From the NCBI RefSeq assembly GCF_000308835.1, contig NZ_BAGN01000419.1, forward strand, positions 1 to 64,000: 64,000 nucleotides of DNA, read 5' to 3'. The position numbers and the translations under genes are program-made. This document shows positions 24,364-35,100 of the stretch, one piece after another. The notes below the pieces were generated by a model. It made no database searches. It was not told where the DNA came from and worked only from the letters and a program-made list of their open reading frames with translations. This stretch comes from Nocardia vinacea NBRC 16497. Lineage in GTDB: Bacteria; Actinomycetota; Actinomycetes; Mycobacteriales; Mycobacteriaceae. Numbering within the stretch: the stretch's first letter is position 1; each line of letters opens with the position of its first letter.

Positions 24364-25829
24364 TGAACGGCCCCACCCAGGAGTCGATCGGAGTCGCTAT
24401 GTCGGTAATCGAACGAAGCAGTGTGAGGGATCGGGTCGAAGCTTTGCCGGCTCGTCGGGCGATGGTGGGATCGGCGTTGGCGGTCGTGCGGGCGGGGAGG
24501 TTGGAGTTCTTCTCCGGCAACGGTTTCGCCGATCTCGCCGCGCATCGGCCGATGACCGTGGATACGGTGGTGCGGGTCGCGTCGATCACCAAGACGTTCA
24601 CCGCGATCGGGGTTATGCAGCTGGTGCAGCGCGGCCTGATCGACCTCGATGTCCCGGCCGAGAGGTACTTGCGCGCCTTTCCGCTCGTTCCCGCCGACCC
24701 CGGTTTTCGGCCCGCCACCGTGCGCCACTTGTTGACTCACACTGCCGGGATCGGCGAGACAGCGCATCCCGCACGGGTTTTACGGCCGGACTTCGGCGAG
24801 AGCGTGGCGCTCGGCACGCCGATACCAGCACTCGCGGACTACTACCGAGGTGGCTTGTGCCTGCGGGCCGAACCCGGCACTCGGTGGACCTACTCCAACC
24901 ATGGGTTCGCCGCGCTCGGGCAGATCATCGCGGATGTCAGTGGAATCTCGTTGGCGCAGTATTTGCGCGAGAATATCTTCCGGCCACTCGGCATGACCGA
25001 TACCGACCTGGAGCTCACGCCGAGCATGCGTGCTCGCCTCGCGACGGGCTACCGCCTGCGAGGCAATGGACCGCGCGCCATCGCCCTGCGCGAGATGGTG
25101 ACCGCCGGAGCCGCGTCGGCCTACTCGACGCCCCGCGACATGGCGCGTTATCTGGCGGCGCTCTCCGGCGGCGGGGCCAATGAATTCGGCGCGATTGTCG
25201 AATCCAGCACGCTGGCAACGATGTTCGAGCCGCAGTATCAGCCGGATCGGCGGATACCGGGAATGGGGCTGGCTTTCTTCCGTGGTGTCGCGGGTGGTCA
25301 TCGAATCGTCGAACATCAGGGCATACTGCCCGGGTTCGACTCCCAGATCTGGGTCGCGCCCGACGACGGGCTCGCGATCTTCGCAAGCACCAACGGAGCG
25401 CACCGTGCCATGCTGTGGCTGCCCGCGGAGGTTTCCGAGCTGATGAACGATCTGCTGGGTGTGCGCGCAGACGCGATTCGAACCGACGTCGGTCACCACC
25501 CGGAGATCTGGAACGAGATCTGCGGCTACTACCGCCTGCCCGGCGCCCTCACCGATCTTCGTGCCCGTTCCATGATCGGCGCCGGAGTGCAGGTCCGGAT
25601 CCATTCCGGGAGGCCCGTGCTGCGGCTGTTGACCCCCGTTCCGAGCTTGCTGCGCGGATTGCCGCTGCATCCGGACGACCCCAGCGATCCGTGGGTATTC
25701 CGGGTCGACCTCACCCGGTTCGGCATCGGTACGGGCCGGATCGTGTTCAAGCGGGCCCCGGCGAGCAATGCGATGCACATGCATTTCGATCTGGTTCCGA
25801 TGACGCTGCTGCGCCGCGGCGACCGATAA
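24363..25829 (+). CDS. Beta-lactamase-fold serine hydrolase (class C/esterase type)
   Basis: A 488-residue cytosolic-looking protein (no signal peptide). The catalytic SxxK is SITK in RVASITKTF, the Tyr motif is YSN (WTYSNHGFAA), and the third is HQG. This fold covers esterases, DD-peptidases and lactamases; the substrate is unknown. After about residue 380 it has a domain of about 110 residues typical of longer members. ATG 24363 overlaps the previous stop; ATG 24399 with GGAG upstream is a good alternative. Confidence 0.82.
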   Translation: MNGPTQESIGVAMSVIERSSVRDRVEALPARRAMVGSALAVVRAGRLEFFSGNGFADLAAHRPMTVDTVVRVASITKTFTAIGVMQLVQRGLIDLDVPAERYLRAFPLVPADPGFRPATVRHLLTHTAGIGETAHPARVLRPDFGESVALGTPIPALADYYRGGLCLRAEPGTRWTYSNHGFAALGQIIADVSGISLAQYLRENIFRPLGMTDTDLELTPSMRARLATGYRLRGNGPRAIALREMVTAGAASAYSTPRDMARYLAALSGGGANEFGAIVESSTLATMFEPQYQPDRRIPGMGLAFFRGVAGGHRIVEHQGILPGFDSQIWVAPDDGLAIFASTNGAHRAMLWLPAEVSELMNDLLGVRADAIRTDVGHHPEIWNEICGYYRLPGALTDLRARSMIGAGVQVRIHSGRPVLRLLTPVPSLLRGLPLHPDDPSDPWVFRVDLTRFGIGTGRIVFKRAPASNAMHMHFDLVPMTLLRRGDR

Positions 25830-26052
25830 ACGAGGAATCAGCCGCGTGTGGCGCCGATGGCGGTCCGCACGGTCGCCGCGGCGCAGACACAGGAATCGGG
25901 CAGCTGGTCGGGGCGGGTGGGTTGGCGAAGGCTGGCGAGCGCTGCATTTCAGCCAGCGGCCCACCATCGCCGTACGCCGATGGTGCGGTGTGATGCCGCA
26001 GCCGAGCAGGAGCCGTCGGTTCCCGGCATCCGCCCGATCGCCTGGATGCGGT

Positions 26053-26066
26053 GGGGCATTCGGCCG
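26053..26066 (+). promoter_or_regulatory. Candidate DosR-like box upstream of the OtsB1/GH65 gene
   Basis: GGGGCATTCGGCCG lies 58 bp upstream of the GTG at 26124. A second, looser palindrome (GGGCCGACAAATCGCCC, 26095-26111) is probably too close to the start. Confidence 0.45.
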
Positions 26067-26123
26067 CTCTCCGCATGACCTCCGGCTCTTGATCGGGCCG
26101 ACAAATCGCCCCAGGCTTGAGCT

Positions 26124-29100
26124 GTGAACACAGGCGAGCAGGCCGCACAATTGATCGACGCGCGCCGATACGACGCGGTGATCTTCGATATGGACGGTGT
26201 GGTCACCGACAGCGCCTCGATGCACGCCGCCGCGTGGACCGACCTGTTCGACCCCTTCCTGGCGTCTCGCCCCGCCGAGCCCGGGCAGGACCGCTCGCCC
26301 TTCACCGCGGCGGACTACCAGCGCTTCGTCGACGGCAAGCCGAGATATAGCGGTGTGGCGGATTTCCTTGCCGCACGCGGTATTTCGCTGCCCTGGGGCG
26401 TTCCGTCCGATCCGGAGGACGCCGCCACCGTCTGCGGCCTCGGCAACCGGAAGGATCATCTGTTCCAGGATCGGCTGGCCCGCGATGGCGTTCCGGTCTT
26501 CGAGTCCACTGTCGCCTTGGTCCGTGAGCTGCGTGACGCGGGGATCGGTGCCGCGGTCTTCTCGGCCAGCCGCAACTGTGCCCAGGTGCTCGAGGCTGCC
26601 GGGATCGGGGACCTGTTCGCGGTACATGTCGACGGGATCGTCGCCGAAAATCTAGGGCTGCAGGGAAAACCCGATCCGGCCATGTTGGTCGAGGCGGCCC
26701 GGCGGCTCGGCGCGGATCCGGGCCGGACGGTCGTGGCCGAGGACGCCGAAGCGGGGGTGACGGCCGGACGGCGCGGCGGTTTCGCGCTGGTGATAGGTAT
26801 CGATCGAACCGGCCACGCCGATCAATTGCGCGCGCATGGGGCCGATGTCGTGGTTGCCGATCTAGCCGAGGTGCGGGTGCGCGCCGGGTTCCGACGCATG
26901 TCGGAGATTCCGGGTGCGCTGGAGTCCTGGCCCCGGATATCGACTCTGCTCGACACCGCGAATGTGGCCGTGCTGATGGACTTCGACGGAACGCTCGCCC
27001 AGATCGTGCCCGATCCGGACGCCGCCGTCCTGGTCGACGGCGCGGCGGCCGCGATCACCGAACTCGCCGGTATCTGCCCGGTCGCGATCATCAGCGGTCG
27101 CGATCTCACCGACCTACGCAAACGGGTCGGGCTGGAAGGGATTTGGTATGCGGGCAGCCATGGTTTCGAATTGATCGGTCCCGACGGCAGCTACCACGTA
27201 CACGACGCGGCACCCACCGCCGAGCACGCCATTGCCGCTGCCGCGGATGAGCTGACCCGTCGAGTGGCCGAAACTCCCGGAATTCTGGTGGAGCACAAGC
27301 GATTCGCCGTCGCGGTGCACTACCGCAACGCCGCACCGGAGGTGGTGGCCAGTGTGATCGGCGCCGTGCACGCGGTCGCGCAACAGTCCGGGCTTCGTAT
27401 CTCCAACGGTCGCAAGGTTACCGAGTTGCGCCCCGATACGAATTGGGACAAGGGCCGGGCGCTCGACTGGATCCTGGATCAGCTCGCCCGCCCGGAGCTG
27501 CCGATCTACCTCGGCGACGATCTCACCGACGAAGACGCCTTCGATGCGGTCGCCGCACACGGGATCGGAATCGTGGTGCGCCACAGCGAGGATGGCGATC
27601 GGCGCACGGCCGCACGATTCGCGGTGGACGGGCCGGACCGGGTCAGGAAAGTCCTCGACCGGCTCGCCGGGACATTGCATCGCGAATCCGACGCGGACAC
27701 CGCCGAGGCCTGGACGCTGGCCTTCGACGGCTACGACCCCCAGACGGAGAAACTCCGAGAAGCACTGTGCACGCTCGGCAATGGCTACTTCGCCACGCGC
27801 GGCGCGGCGCCGGAAGCACGGGCGGGGGAGCACCACTATCCAGGGACCTATGCGGCCGGCATCTACAACCGGCTCACCGACGAAATCGCCGGGCGGCAAG
27901 TCTCCAATGAGAGTCTGGTGAACCTGCCGAACTGGCTACCGGTGTCGTTCCGGATCGAGGACGGCCCGTGGTTCGATATCGACACCGCAGAATTGCTGTT
28001 CTACCGGCAGGAACTGGACCTGCGCCGGGCCGTGCTCACCCGCCGCTTCCGGTTCCGCGATGCCGCGGGCCGGATCACCGCGGTCGAGCACCGACGGGTG
28101 GTCGCTATGCACCGACCGCATGTCTGCGCTCTGGAGACCACGGTTGTCGCCGAGAACTGGTCGGGGCGCCTGGTGATCCGTTCGGGCCTGGACGGAGCTG
28201 TCCGAAATGAGCTGGTGCAACGCTATCGGGGACTGTCCGGTGACCATCTCACCGATATGCAGGGGACAAAGGTGTCCGCTGATTCGGTGTTGCTGACGGT
28301 ACGGACCAGCCGGTCTGGAATTTCGGTGGCACTCGCGGCGCGCAGCAGGATCCTGCAGAACGGCAAAATCATCGACCGGGCAGGGGATTTCGTCGAACAA
28401 GATGGAGTGATAGGACACGATTTCACCGTCGAGGTAACCGGCGGGGCAGCGGTCACCTTGGAGAAGACCGTTACCATCTGCACCGGGCGTGATCACGCGA
28501 CCTCGACGCCGGAGGAGGAGGTCGTGCGCTGGCTCAGCGCCGAGGGCGGATTCGGGCAACTGCTCGACGGTCATGTCGCGGCCTGGGAACGCCTGTGGGA
28601 TAGGCTGTCCATCGAACTCGAAGACCGCAAGAACGCGGCCCGCGTGCTGCGCGTGCATCTGCTGCATCTACTGCAGACGCTCTCGCCCAATACCGCCGAT
28701 CTCGACGTCGGTGTCCCCGCGCGCGGACTGCACGGTGAGGCATACCGCGGACATGTGTTCTGGGATGAACTGTTCGTCTTCCCGGTGCTGAACTTGCGCT
28801 TTCCCGCCTTGACGCGATCATTGCTCCGGTATCGCTACCGGCGACTGCCCGAGGCGCGACGCGCGGCGCACGAAAACGGCCTCGCCGGAGCGATGTTCCC
28901 ATGGCAGTCCGGCAGCGACGGGCGCGAGGAAAGCCAGCAAATGCATCTCAATCCACGATCCGGGCGGTGGAATCCCGACCCGAGCCAGCGAGCCAATCAC
29001 ATCGGCATCGCAATCGCCCACAACGTATGGCAGTACTACCAGGTGACCGGCGACCGCGAGTTCCTACGCGAATGCGGCACCGAGATGCTGGTGGAGATCG

Positions 29101-30089
29101 CCCGGTTCTGGGCCAGCATCGCCACCTACGACGCAACCCGGGACCGCTACCGAATTCGGGGTGTGATCGGACCGGACGAATTCCATTCCGGTTATCCGGC
29201 ACGCCCTTTCGAGGGCATCGACGACAACGCCTATACCAACATCATGGCGGTGTGGACAATCCGGCGCGCTCTCGACGGCCTCGACCTGCTCGCGCCGCGC
29301 GAACGCACCGAACTGCTGGAAACCCTCGGGGTGGCGCCATCGGAGCCGGAGCATTGGGCTGAGGTCAGCCGCCGCATGAACGTGCCACTCCATGATGGCA
29401 TCATCAGCCAGTTCGAGGGCTACGACCAACTGGCCGAATTGGATTGGGCACGCTACCGGCAGCGGTACGGCGATATCCAGCGACTGGACCGCATACTCGA
29501 GGCGGAGGGCGACGACATCAATCGCTACCGGGCCGCCAAACAGGCCGACGTGCTTATGCTGTTCTACCTGCTTTCCTCCGACGAATTGCTGGAACTGCTG
29601 GGAGAACTCGGCTACGACCTGCCCGCATCGATGATCCCCCGCACCATCGACTACTACCTCGCACGGACCTCGCACGGATCGACGCTGAGCAGCGTCGTCC
29701 ATTCTTGGGTGCTGGCCCGCGCCAACCGGGAACGAGCGATGGAATTCTTCGACAGCGTCCTCGAGGCCGATATCGGTGACATCCAGGGCGGCACCACCGC
29801 CGAGGGTATCCACCTCGGCGCTATGGCAGGCAGCATCGATTTGCTGCAACGCTGCTTCACCGGGCTCGAAACCCGCGGCGAGCGTTTGATATTCGCGCCG
29901 CACTGGCCGTCATCCCTCGGTGCGCTGACATTCCCGATCACCTACCGCGGGCACCAACTCAGAATCCGAATCAGCGGCGGCGACGTCGAGGTCAGGTCGG
30001 CGCCGGGAAACTTGCCACCGATCGAGATCGAATGCCGCGGACAGATCGAACAGTTGGCCCCCGGCTGGACCTTCCGGGCTCGCGCCTAG
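26124..30089 (+). CDS. otsB1: Three-domain OtsB1-like protein: HAD phosphatase, trehalose-6-phosphatase-like, GH65 glycoside phosphorylase-like
   Basis: A 1321-residue homologue by layout of Rv2006 (OtsB1), a DosR-regulon gene. Residues about 15-250 are a beta-phosphoglucomutase-like HAD domain (AVIFDMDGVVTDS; KPDP; VVAEDAEAGV). Residues 275-520 are a trehalose-phosphatase-type HAD (VLMDFDGTLAQI; SGRDLTDLR; IYLGDDLTDEDAF). Residues 530-1320 are a GH65 domain (WLPVSFRIEDGPWF; acid residue in GVIGPDEFHSGYP). All catalytic HAD Asp residues are present. It plausibly handles trehalose or maltose phosphates in dormancy. Whether Rv2006-type proteins dephosphorylate trehalose-6-phosphate is disputed. 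GTG 26124 fits the family start. Confidence 0.9.
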   Translation: MNTGEQAAQLIDARRYDAVIFDMDGVVTDSASMHAAAWTDLFDPFLASRPAEPGQDRSPFTAADYQRFVDGKPRYSGVADFLAARGISLPWGVPSDPEDAATVCGLGNRKDHLFQDRLARDGVPVFESTVALVRELRDAGIGAAVFSASRNCAQVLEAAGIGDLFAVHVDGIVAENLGLQGKPDPAMLVEAARRLGADPGRTVVAEDAEAGVTAGRRGGFALVIGIDRTGHADQLRAHGADVVVADLAEVRVRAGFRRMSEIPGALESWPRISTLLDTANVAVLMDFDGTLAQIVPDPDAAVLVDGAAAAITELAGICPVAIISGRDLTDLRKRVGLEGIWYAGSHGFELIGPDGSYHVHDAAPTAEHAIAAAADELTRRVAETPGILVEHKRFAVAVHYRNAAPEVVASVIGAVHAVAQQSGLRISNGRKVTELRPDTNWDKGRALDWILDQLARPELPIYLGDDLTDEDAFDAVAAHGIGIVVRHSEDGDRRTAARFAVDGPDRVRKVLDRLAGTLHRESDADTAEAWTLAFDGYDPQTEKLREALCTLGNGYFATRGAAPEARAGEHHYPGTYAAGIYNRLTDEIAGRQVSNESLVNLPNWLPVSFRIEDGPWFDIDTAELLFYRQELDLRRAVLTRRFRFRDAAGRITAVEHRRVVAMHRPHVCALETTVVAENWSGRLVIRSGLDGAVRNELVQRYRGLSGDHLTDMQGTKVSADSVLLTVRTSRSGISVALAARSRILQNGKIIDRAGDFVEQDGVIGHDFTVEVTGGAAVTLEKTVTICTGRDHATSTPEEEVVRWLSAEGGFGQLLDGHVAAWERLWDRLSIELEDRKNAARVLRVHLLHLLQTLSPNTADLDVGVPARGLHGEAYRGHVFWDELFVFPVLNLRFPALTRSLLRYRYRRLPEARRAAHENGLAGAMFPWQSGSDGREESQQMHLNPRSGRWNPDPSQRANHIGIAIAHNVWQYYQVTGDREFLRECGTEMLVEIARFWASIATYDATRDRYRIRGVIGPDEFHSGYPARPFEGIDDNAYTNIMAVWTIRRALDGLDLLAPRERTELLETLGVAPSEPEHWAEVSRRMNVPLHDGIISQFEGYDQLAELDWARYRQRYGDIQRLDRILEAEGDDINRYRAAKQADVLMLFYLLSSDELLELLGELGYDLPASMIPRTIDYYLARTSHGSTLSSVVHSWVLARANRERAMEFFDSVLEADIGDIQGGTTAEGIHLGAMAGSIDLLQRCFTGLETRGERLIFAPHWPSSLGALTFPITYRGHQLRIRISGGDVEVRSAPGNLPPIEIECRGQIEQLAPGWTFRARA

Positions 30090-30137
30090 CGCCCGCCCGG
30101 ATTCGAATAGCACACTGCGGCAACGGAGGAGCGGATC

Positions 30138-30608
30138 ATGCGGTGGTATCACGACTATCTGCGCTGGCTGTATCGCACCGGCCGTCCGAACCTGTTCGCG
30201 CGCGTACAGAATCGGCTCTCAGCCCGCGCGTTCGCGGCCGGAATCATGCCCCGTCGGGTCGCGGCATTGGGGATCCGGGGCCGGCGCAGCGGTCGCCTCA
30301 TCTGGTTTCCGATCGTGCTGACCGAATTCGACGGGCGGCGCTATGTGGTATCGATGCTCGGTGCCGACGTCAACTGGGTGCGCAATCTGACCGCCGCAGA
30401 CGGCCGAGCCATCCTGCGGCACGGTCGCCGGGAAACGGTCCGGCTGGTGTCGGTCGATCCGGAAAGCCGAGCCCCGATCCTTCGGCGCTACCTCCAACTG
30501 GCACCGGGCGCGCGACCGCACATCCCGGTACCACGCGATGCCCCGGTCGCCGACTTCGAGCGCATCGCCCCGGACTATCCGGTATTCCGCATCGCCCCGG
30601 GCCAGTAG
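30138..30608 (+). CDS. Deazaflavin (F420)-dependent nitroreductase-family protein
   Basis: A 156-residue DDN-type split barrel: helical start (WYHDYLRWLYRTGRPN), GIRGRRSGRLIWFPIVL, VVSMLGADVNWVRNLTAADG. It likely uses F420H2, in line with a mycolata host. It has a good ribosome site (CGGAGGAGCGGATC) and lies 48 bases after the OtsB1-like gene, so they may share a transcript. It is unrelated in position to the frameshifted family member at 7474. Confidence 0.85.
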   Translation: MRWYHDYLRWLYRTGRPNLFARVQNRLSARAFAAGIMPRRVAALGIRGRRSGRLIWFPIVLTEFDGRRYVVSMLGADVNWVRNLTAADGRAILRHGRRETVRLVSVDPESRAPILRRYLQLAPGARPHIPVPRDAPVADFERIAPDYPVFRIAPGQ

Positions 30609-30685
30609 GCCCGCACCGCGCTGCGCGACAGGACATCGGCGAGAGGACGTCGGTCGCGCCCGTTCCACGCGCTGGCCCGAGTGTC

Positions 30686-30720
30686 GGGGGCCAACGTCAC
30701 CAACCCCGGTTACCTTGGGC
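30686..30720 (+). promoter_or_regulatory. Candidate DosR-like boxes for the WS/DGAT gene
   Basis: On the minus strand GGTGACGTTGGCCCCC (30686-30701), then GGTTACCTTGGGC (30708-30720), lie 100-135 bp upstream of the start at 30821. They are moderately close to the motif. Confidence 0.4.
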
Positions 30721-30820
30721 ATCTGCCCCCGCGGCACCCCGCCGAGAAGAATTGCCGTTATAGCAGGCAGTTTCCCAGCCGATGGCCGGGCCTCGGCGGC
30801 TGCCGGGGTAGGTGGCTGCG

Positions 30821-32161
30821 ATGAGCGAATTGGGTCCGCTCGATTCGGGTTTCATGGAGATGGAAGACGCCGACCGGCACATCAGTCTCGGGATCGGCGC
30901 GGTCGCGATCATCGCCGGTCCGGTACCGACACGCCAGGAGTTCACCGCCGCGATGGCAGGCAGCCTGGTGCGCAATAGTCGGCTCCGCCAGCGAGTACGC
31001 CGGACCGTCGCGGATCTCACCGCCCCGGTATGGGAGGACGACCCAAATTTCGATCTGGCACATCACCTGCGGTGGACGGCGCTGCCGGAGCCCGGCGACG
31101 AGGCGGCGCTGCGCGAACTGGTCGCCACCGAACTCGAGGAACGACTCGACCGAGACCACCCGCTGTGGCAGTGCATCGTCGTCGAGCATCTGGCAGAGGA
31201 TCGCTGGGCGCTGATCATCAAAGCCCATCACACCATGGTGGACGGAGCGTCCGGCATCGGCCTGTTCGAGAGTTTCTGCGATCCTGTCTCCAGCACGAGT
31301 GCGCCGCGCCCGACCACCGGAACACGTCAACAGATCAACGCTTTCGGATTGGCGGCCCAGAGCATTCGACTGTCGATGGCCATGCCGAGAATGGCCTTCG
31401 ACATGACGCGGGCCCTGATTCCGGTCGTGTACGCCGCGGTAACGCCGACCGGCACATCCTCCTTCAACGGCCCGATCGGCCGACAGCGGCGCTACGCCGT
31501 CGCACGCGCGTCACTGGCCGACATCGCGGAGATCCGTGCCGCGTTCGGTGTGACTGTCAACGATATCGCCCTCGCCGCCGTCGCCTCGGCCTACCGCACC
31601 GTGCTGCACAAGCGCGGCGAGGAACCGACCGCCGATAAGATCCGCATTCTGGTACCGGTGTCCATGCGTCGCGAGGACGCGAAATATGTTCTCGACAACC
31701 GAGTTTCGGCGATGCTGCCGTACCTGCCGGTCGAGATCTCCGATCCGGTCGAGCGGCTCGCCGCCGTCCACCAGCGCATCGCACGACACCGATCCCGCGG
31801 TGAGGCCGAAGCCGAGAAGTCCGTGCTGTCGATGGCGGGTCGGCTCCCGTTCGCATTCGTCGCGTGGACCCTGCGGCTGGCCATGCATTACCCCCAGCAC
31901 GGTGTCAGCGCGCTCGCCACGAATGTCCCCGGCCCGAGGCAGAAATTATCGCTACAGGGCCGTGAGGTCCTGGAAATCCTGCCCTGTATCCCGATCGCCA
32001 TGCGACTGCGCACCACCATCGCGATCCTCAGCTACACCGACCGGCTGACCTTCGGCATCACCGGCGACTACGACACCACCCCCGATATCGACCTGATCGC
32101 CGACGAAATCGAGCACGGAATCACAGAACTGCTGGACCGGGCCCGCAGCTCGCAGGGATGA
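30821..32161 (+). CDS. Wax ester synthase/diacylglycerol acyltransferase (Tgs-like)
   Basis: A 446-residue WS/DGAT that makes triacylglycerol or wax esters from acyl-CoA; Tgs1 (Rv3130c) is the DosR-regulon example in M. tuberculosis. The catalytic motif is AHHTMVDGAS (HHxxxDG, about residue 132). Supporting motifs are DPNFDLAHHLR, NDIALAAVASAYR, VPVSMR and TNVPGPRQKL. ATG 30821 follows GTAGGTGG. It probably supplies storage lipid in hypoxia. The next gene starts 29 bases after the stop. Confidence 0.93.
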   Translation: MSELGPLDSGFMEMEDADRHISLGIGAVAIIAGPVPTRQEFTAAMAGSLVRNSRLRQRVRRTVADLTAPVWEDDPNFDLAHHLRWTALPEPGDEAALRELVATELEERLDRDHPLWQCIVVEHLAEDRWALIIKAHHTMVDGASGIGLFESFCDPVSSTSAPRPTTGTRQQINAFGLAAQSIRLSMAMPRMAFDMTRALIPVVYAAVTPTGTSSFNGPIGRQRRYAVARASLADIAEIRAAFGVTVNDIALAAVASAYRTVLHKRGEEPTADKIRILVPVSMRREDAKYVLDNRVSAMLPYLPVEISDPVERLAAVHQRIARHRSRGEAEAEKSVLSMAGRLPFAFVAWTLRLAMHYPQHGVSALATNVPGPRQKLSLQGREVLEILPCIPIAMRLRTTIAILSYTDRLTFGITGDYDTTPDIDLIADEIEHGITELLDRARSSQG

Positions 32162-32190
32162 CGGTTCAGTGATCAACGGGGAAGGCGTAC

Positions 32191-35100
32191 ATGAATGCGG
32201 CACAAGCCGGAAAGGCTATTGCCCCGAGCGAATTTGAACAGATTCCGCAGGCCGTTGGTCAGTTGGTGGACACAGGCCGCGTGGGAAGTGAAGGGAACGG
32301 CGGCGGTTCGGCGAGGTGGGCGCCAACCTCGGAGAGTTCGGTGCCGCGGGTAACGGCTCACGCCGCCGTGCCGATCAACCGGCTAGTGAATACACCAACA
32401 GCGGGTGTGCCGGATAAGCAGAGACCGAAATTCACGCCGGGGGTAGCAGGCCGAGCGTCGCGATCGCCGCTGCCGCCGCCCAGACCGCTACTCGGCGTCT
32501 CGATGACAGATTTCCTGAGGGCCATTGGATTCGTCGTCTCCGATGACGATCTCGCGCAGGCGGCCACCGCTGTCGGCGGATTCGAACGACTGAGCGCACT
32601 CGCCGATCCGAGCGGCTCCGCGCGGGTGGCGGGCCCGGCCTGGAAATCGTTGCTGGACTTGGCTTCTGCCGGCCAGAACTCGGGGGCACTGTCTCGTGCC
32701 GAGTTGCTAGGGCAAGTGCTGGTCCGCGCCGCATTCGTCGACGCGGCTGCCGATACACGCGTGCTCACCTCGTCGCTGGAAGGCGCAGGGTTCAACTGGA
32801 TCCGTACCTGGCATGGGGTCAACCTGCGGCTCGCGGGGAGGTTGTACCGCTACACACAGGAGGTGAGCGGGGCCGATACGAAACCGTCCATGCGGGCGAC
32901 CATGAACGCTGCGCTCGAATGCTGGTTGGTAGTCGAACATCTGGACAGGTACTCGACGGACGCCAATCGGCGCGCGTGGCGTGGAATGCGCGCGGTGGCA
33001 CAGCAATTCCTGGCGCGCACCGCCGATGATCCGGGACCATTGCTCGAAGCCGCCGCGGCCGACTTCGACATCGCTGAACAGTACGGCGACCACACGCCAC
33101 AGCATTACGTGCTGAAAGCCGAAGTGCACCAGCGACTGGCGATGATCACCGAAAACGACGCGGAACTCGACGCCTCCCACGACTGCCTCGTCGCCGCGCG
33201 CGATACGGCCGGTAACACCACCGCCGTGGCCGCCGGATGGGCAGGACTGCTGTTCGCCCGCGGAATTCGTGGGCTTCGGGCCGCCGGTGCGCGACTTCCG
33301 ATGACCAGCGGCGAGGTACTCGACGAAGAACCCGACGCCGACATCGGGCTCGGCGAGACCGGACTGCGCGCGGCCGCAAGCGCTTTCACCGCATCTGCAC
33401 TCTGGTGGGACGACGTCATCGGCGGGATGCCAGGCGCGAGCGATCGGGATCTGCGTGCCCACATCATCAAACGAGGTCAGGCGTGGCAGCGGGTGGCGCA
33501 TTCACGGCGTCTGCTCGGCCTGTCCATCGATGCCCCTCTCGCACTCGCCATCGTCGATCTGCGGGCATGCGCCGAACCCGGCGCGCCGATCTCCGGCCCG
33601 TATCTCCCCTGGTCACTCCAGATGTGGGCGCGGTCGTTGGTCGAGCGCAATACGCCCGAAACGTTGACGACCGCCGTGGATGCGGTTGCCGAGGCGCTCG
33701 CCTACGCCGACCGGCATCTGAGCGCGGACGCGATCTTGATCGACCGGCTCGAGGCCCTCGCGCTCGATGTGCGCTTGCGGCTGGCGGTACACAACGACGA
33801 TATTCGCGCCTTACGCGGCCACCTGCCCGAGGCGCTTGCCAGGGACGATCAGCGAGCGTCGGTGCGGGTGGCGTCGGTGGCATATGCGGCTCGCACGCTG
33901 TGCGCGCGAGCCGACCCGGACGACCTCGAGTTGATCGGAGCGGTGGTCGACCATCTCGAGTCGGTCGCCCTGCAATCGGAGGCGGGTCACCGGGTTTTCG
34001 CGGCGAGTCATGCGGCCGGTCTGCTGATCGGCTGCGATGGTGGCGGACCGGTCGGAACCTGTGATCTGGCGGTACTGCGACGGATCCACATGCTGATGCG
34101 GATCGCGATCGACGCGTCTCCCGACACCACACACCTCGGTCTGCTGTTCGGATCAGCACGCGCGGCCAACAGGTACGGGCGCGGCGTTCTGCTGGGCGGC
34201 AGCGACGACGACCGTCGCCTGGCATTGCAGCTGTACGACGAGGCGATCGCGGCCTTCGAAAGGCTCGCCGAGTCAGCGCAGCCGATATGGCTCGCCCAGC
34301 ATCGTGACGGCGGGGTGACACTCGCATCGATCGAAACCCAGGACAGTGCCTACGACACCTCGGAATGGTTCGTTCCCGAGGAGATCACGACCACGAGTCT
34401 GATGGGCGACGCCTATCTGCGGCGGCACTCCCTGCGCCGCGATGTGGAGGATCTGCGGGCGGCGATGCGTTGGTTCGAGCGCAGCTCCGAACTCGGCAAC
34501 CGCAACCCGGAACAGTTGAGCCAACTAGGGGAAGCGTATCTGCGTTACGGACGCCGCACTGGTGACTCGGCGTTGATCGAACGGGCGCTCGCTCTGAAGG
34601 ACGAATCCCGCGCAGTGAGTGTGGCGGAAGGCAATACACCGGCACGCGAAGCCTACTCGGCTGCCGCGGCGGCCTCGTATCTGCTGTGGCGGCGGCATGG
34701 CGAGCCCGCGATGTACGTCGCGTCGGCGCAGCGTGCCGCCTTCGCCGCGGCGGTCGACCCCCGATGGCCATGGCCGCTGCTGCAATTGGTGCAACATGCC
34801 GAGGCGCCCGCGTCCGTCCGTGCGCTATTGCCCTCCGAGCCACCGACAGACGATGCGACGGGAATCAGCGCGCCCCCTCGGATCTGGCATGCCGTCCGCA
34901 CAGGGGAGATCGACTTCCTCCGCCACCACGGCTGCGAACTGGCGATCTCCACCGAAGAGTTCCGAGCCAAAACGTTGGGCGGGCAGAAGAACCGGGAAAC
35001 CTTCGTTCTCGACGACCCGCACGGCTTGCTGTCGTCCACCCTCGTCCTGAAGCCGTTGACCAGCCGTACCGCCGCAGAGGCGGAGGTTGCGCGTCTCGAG

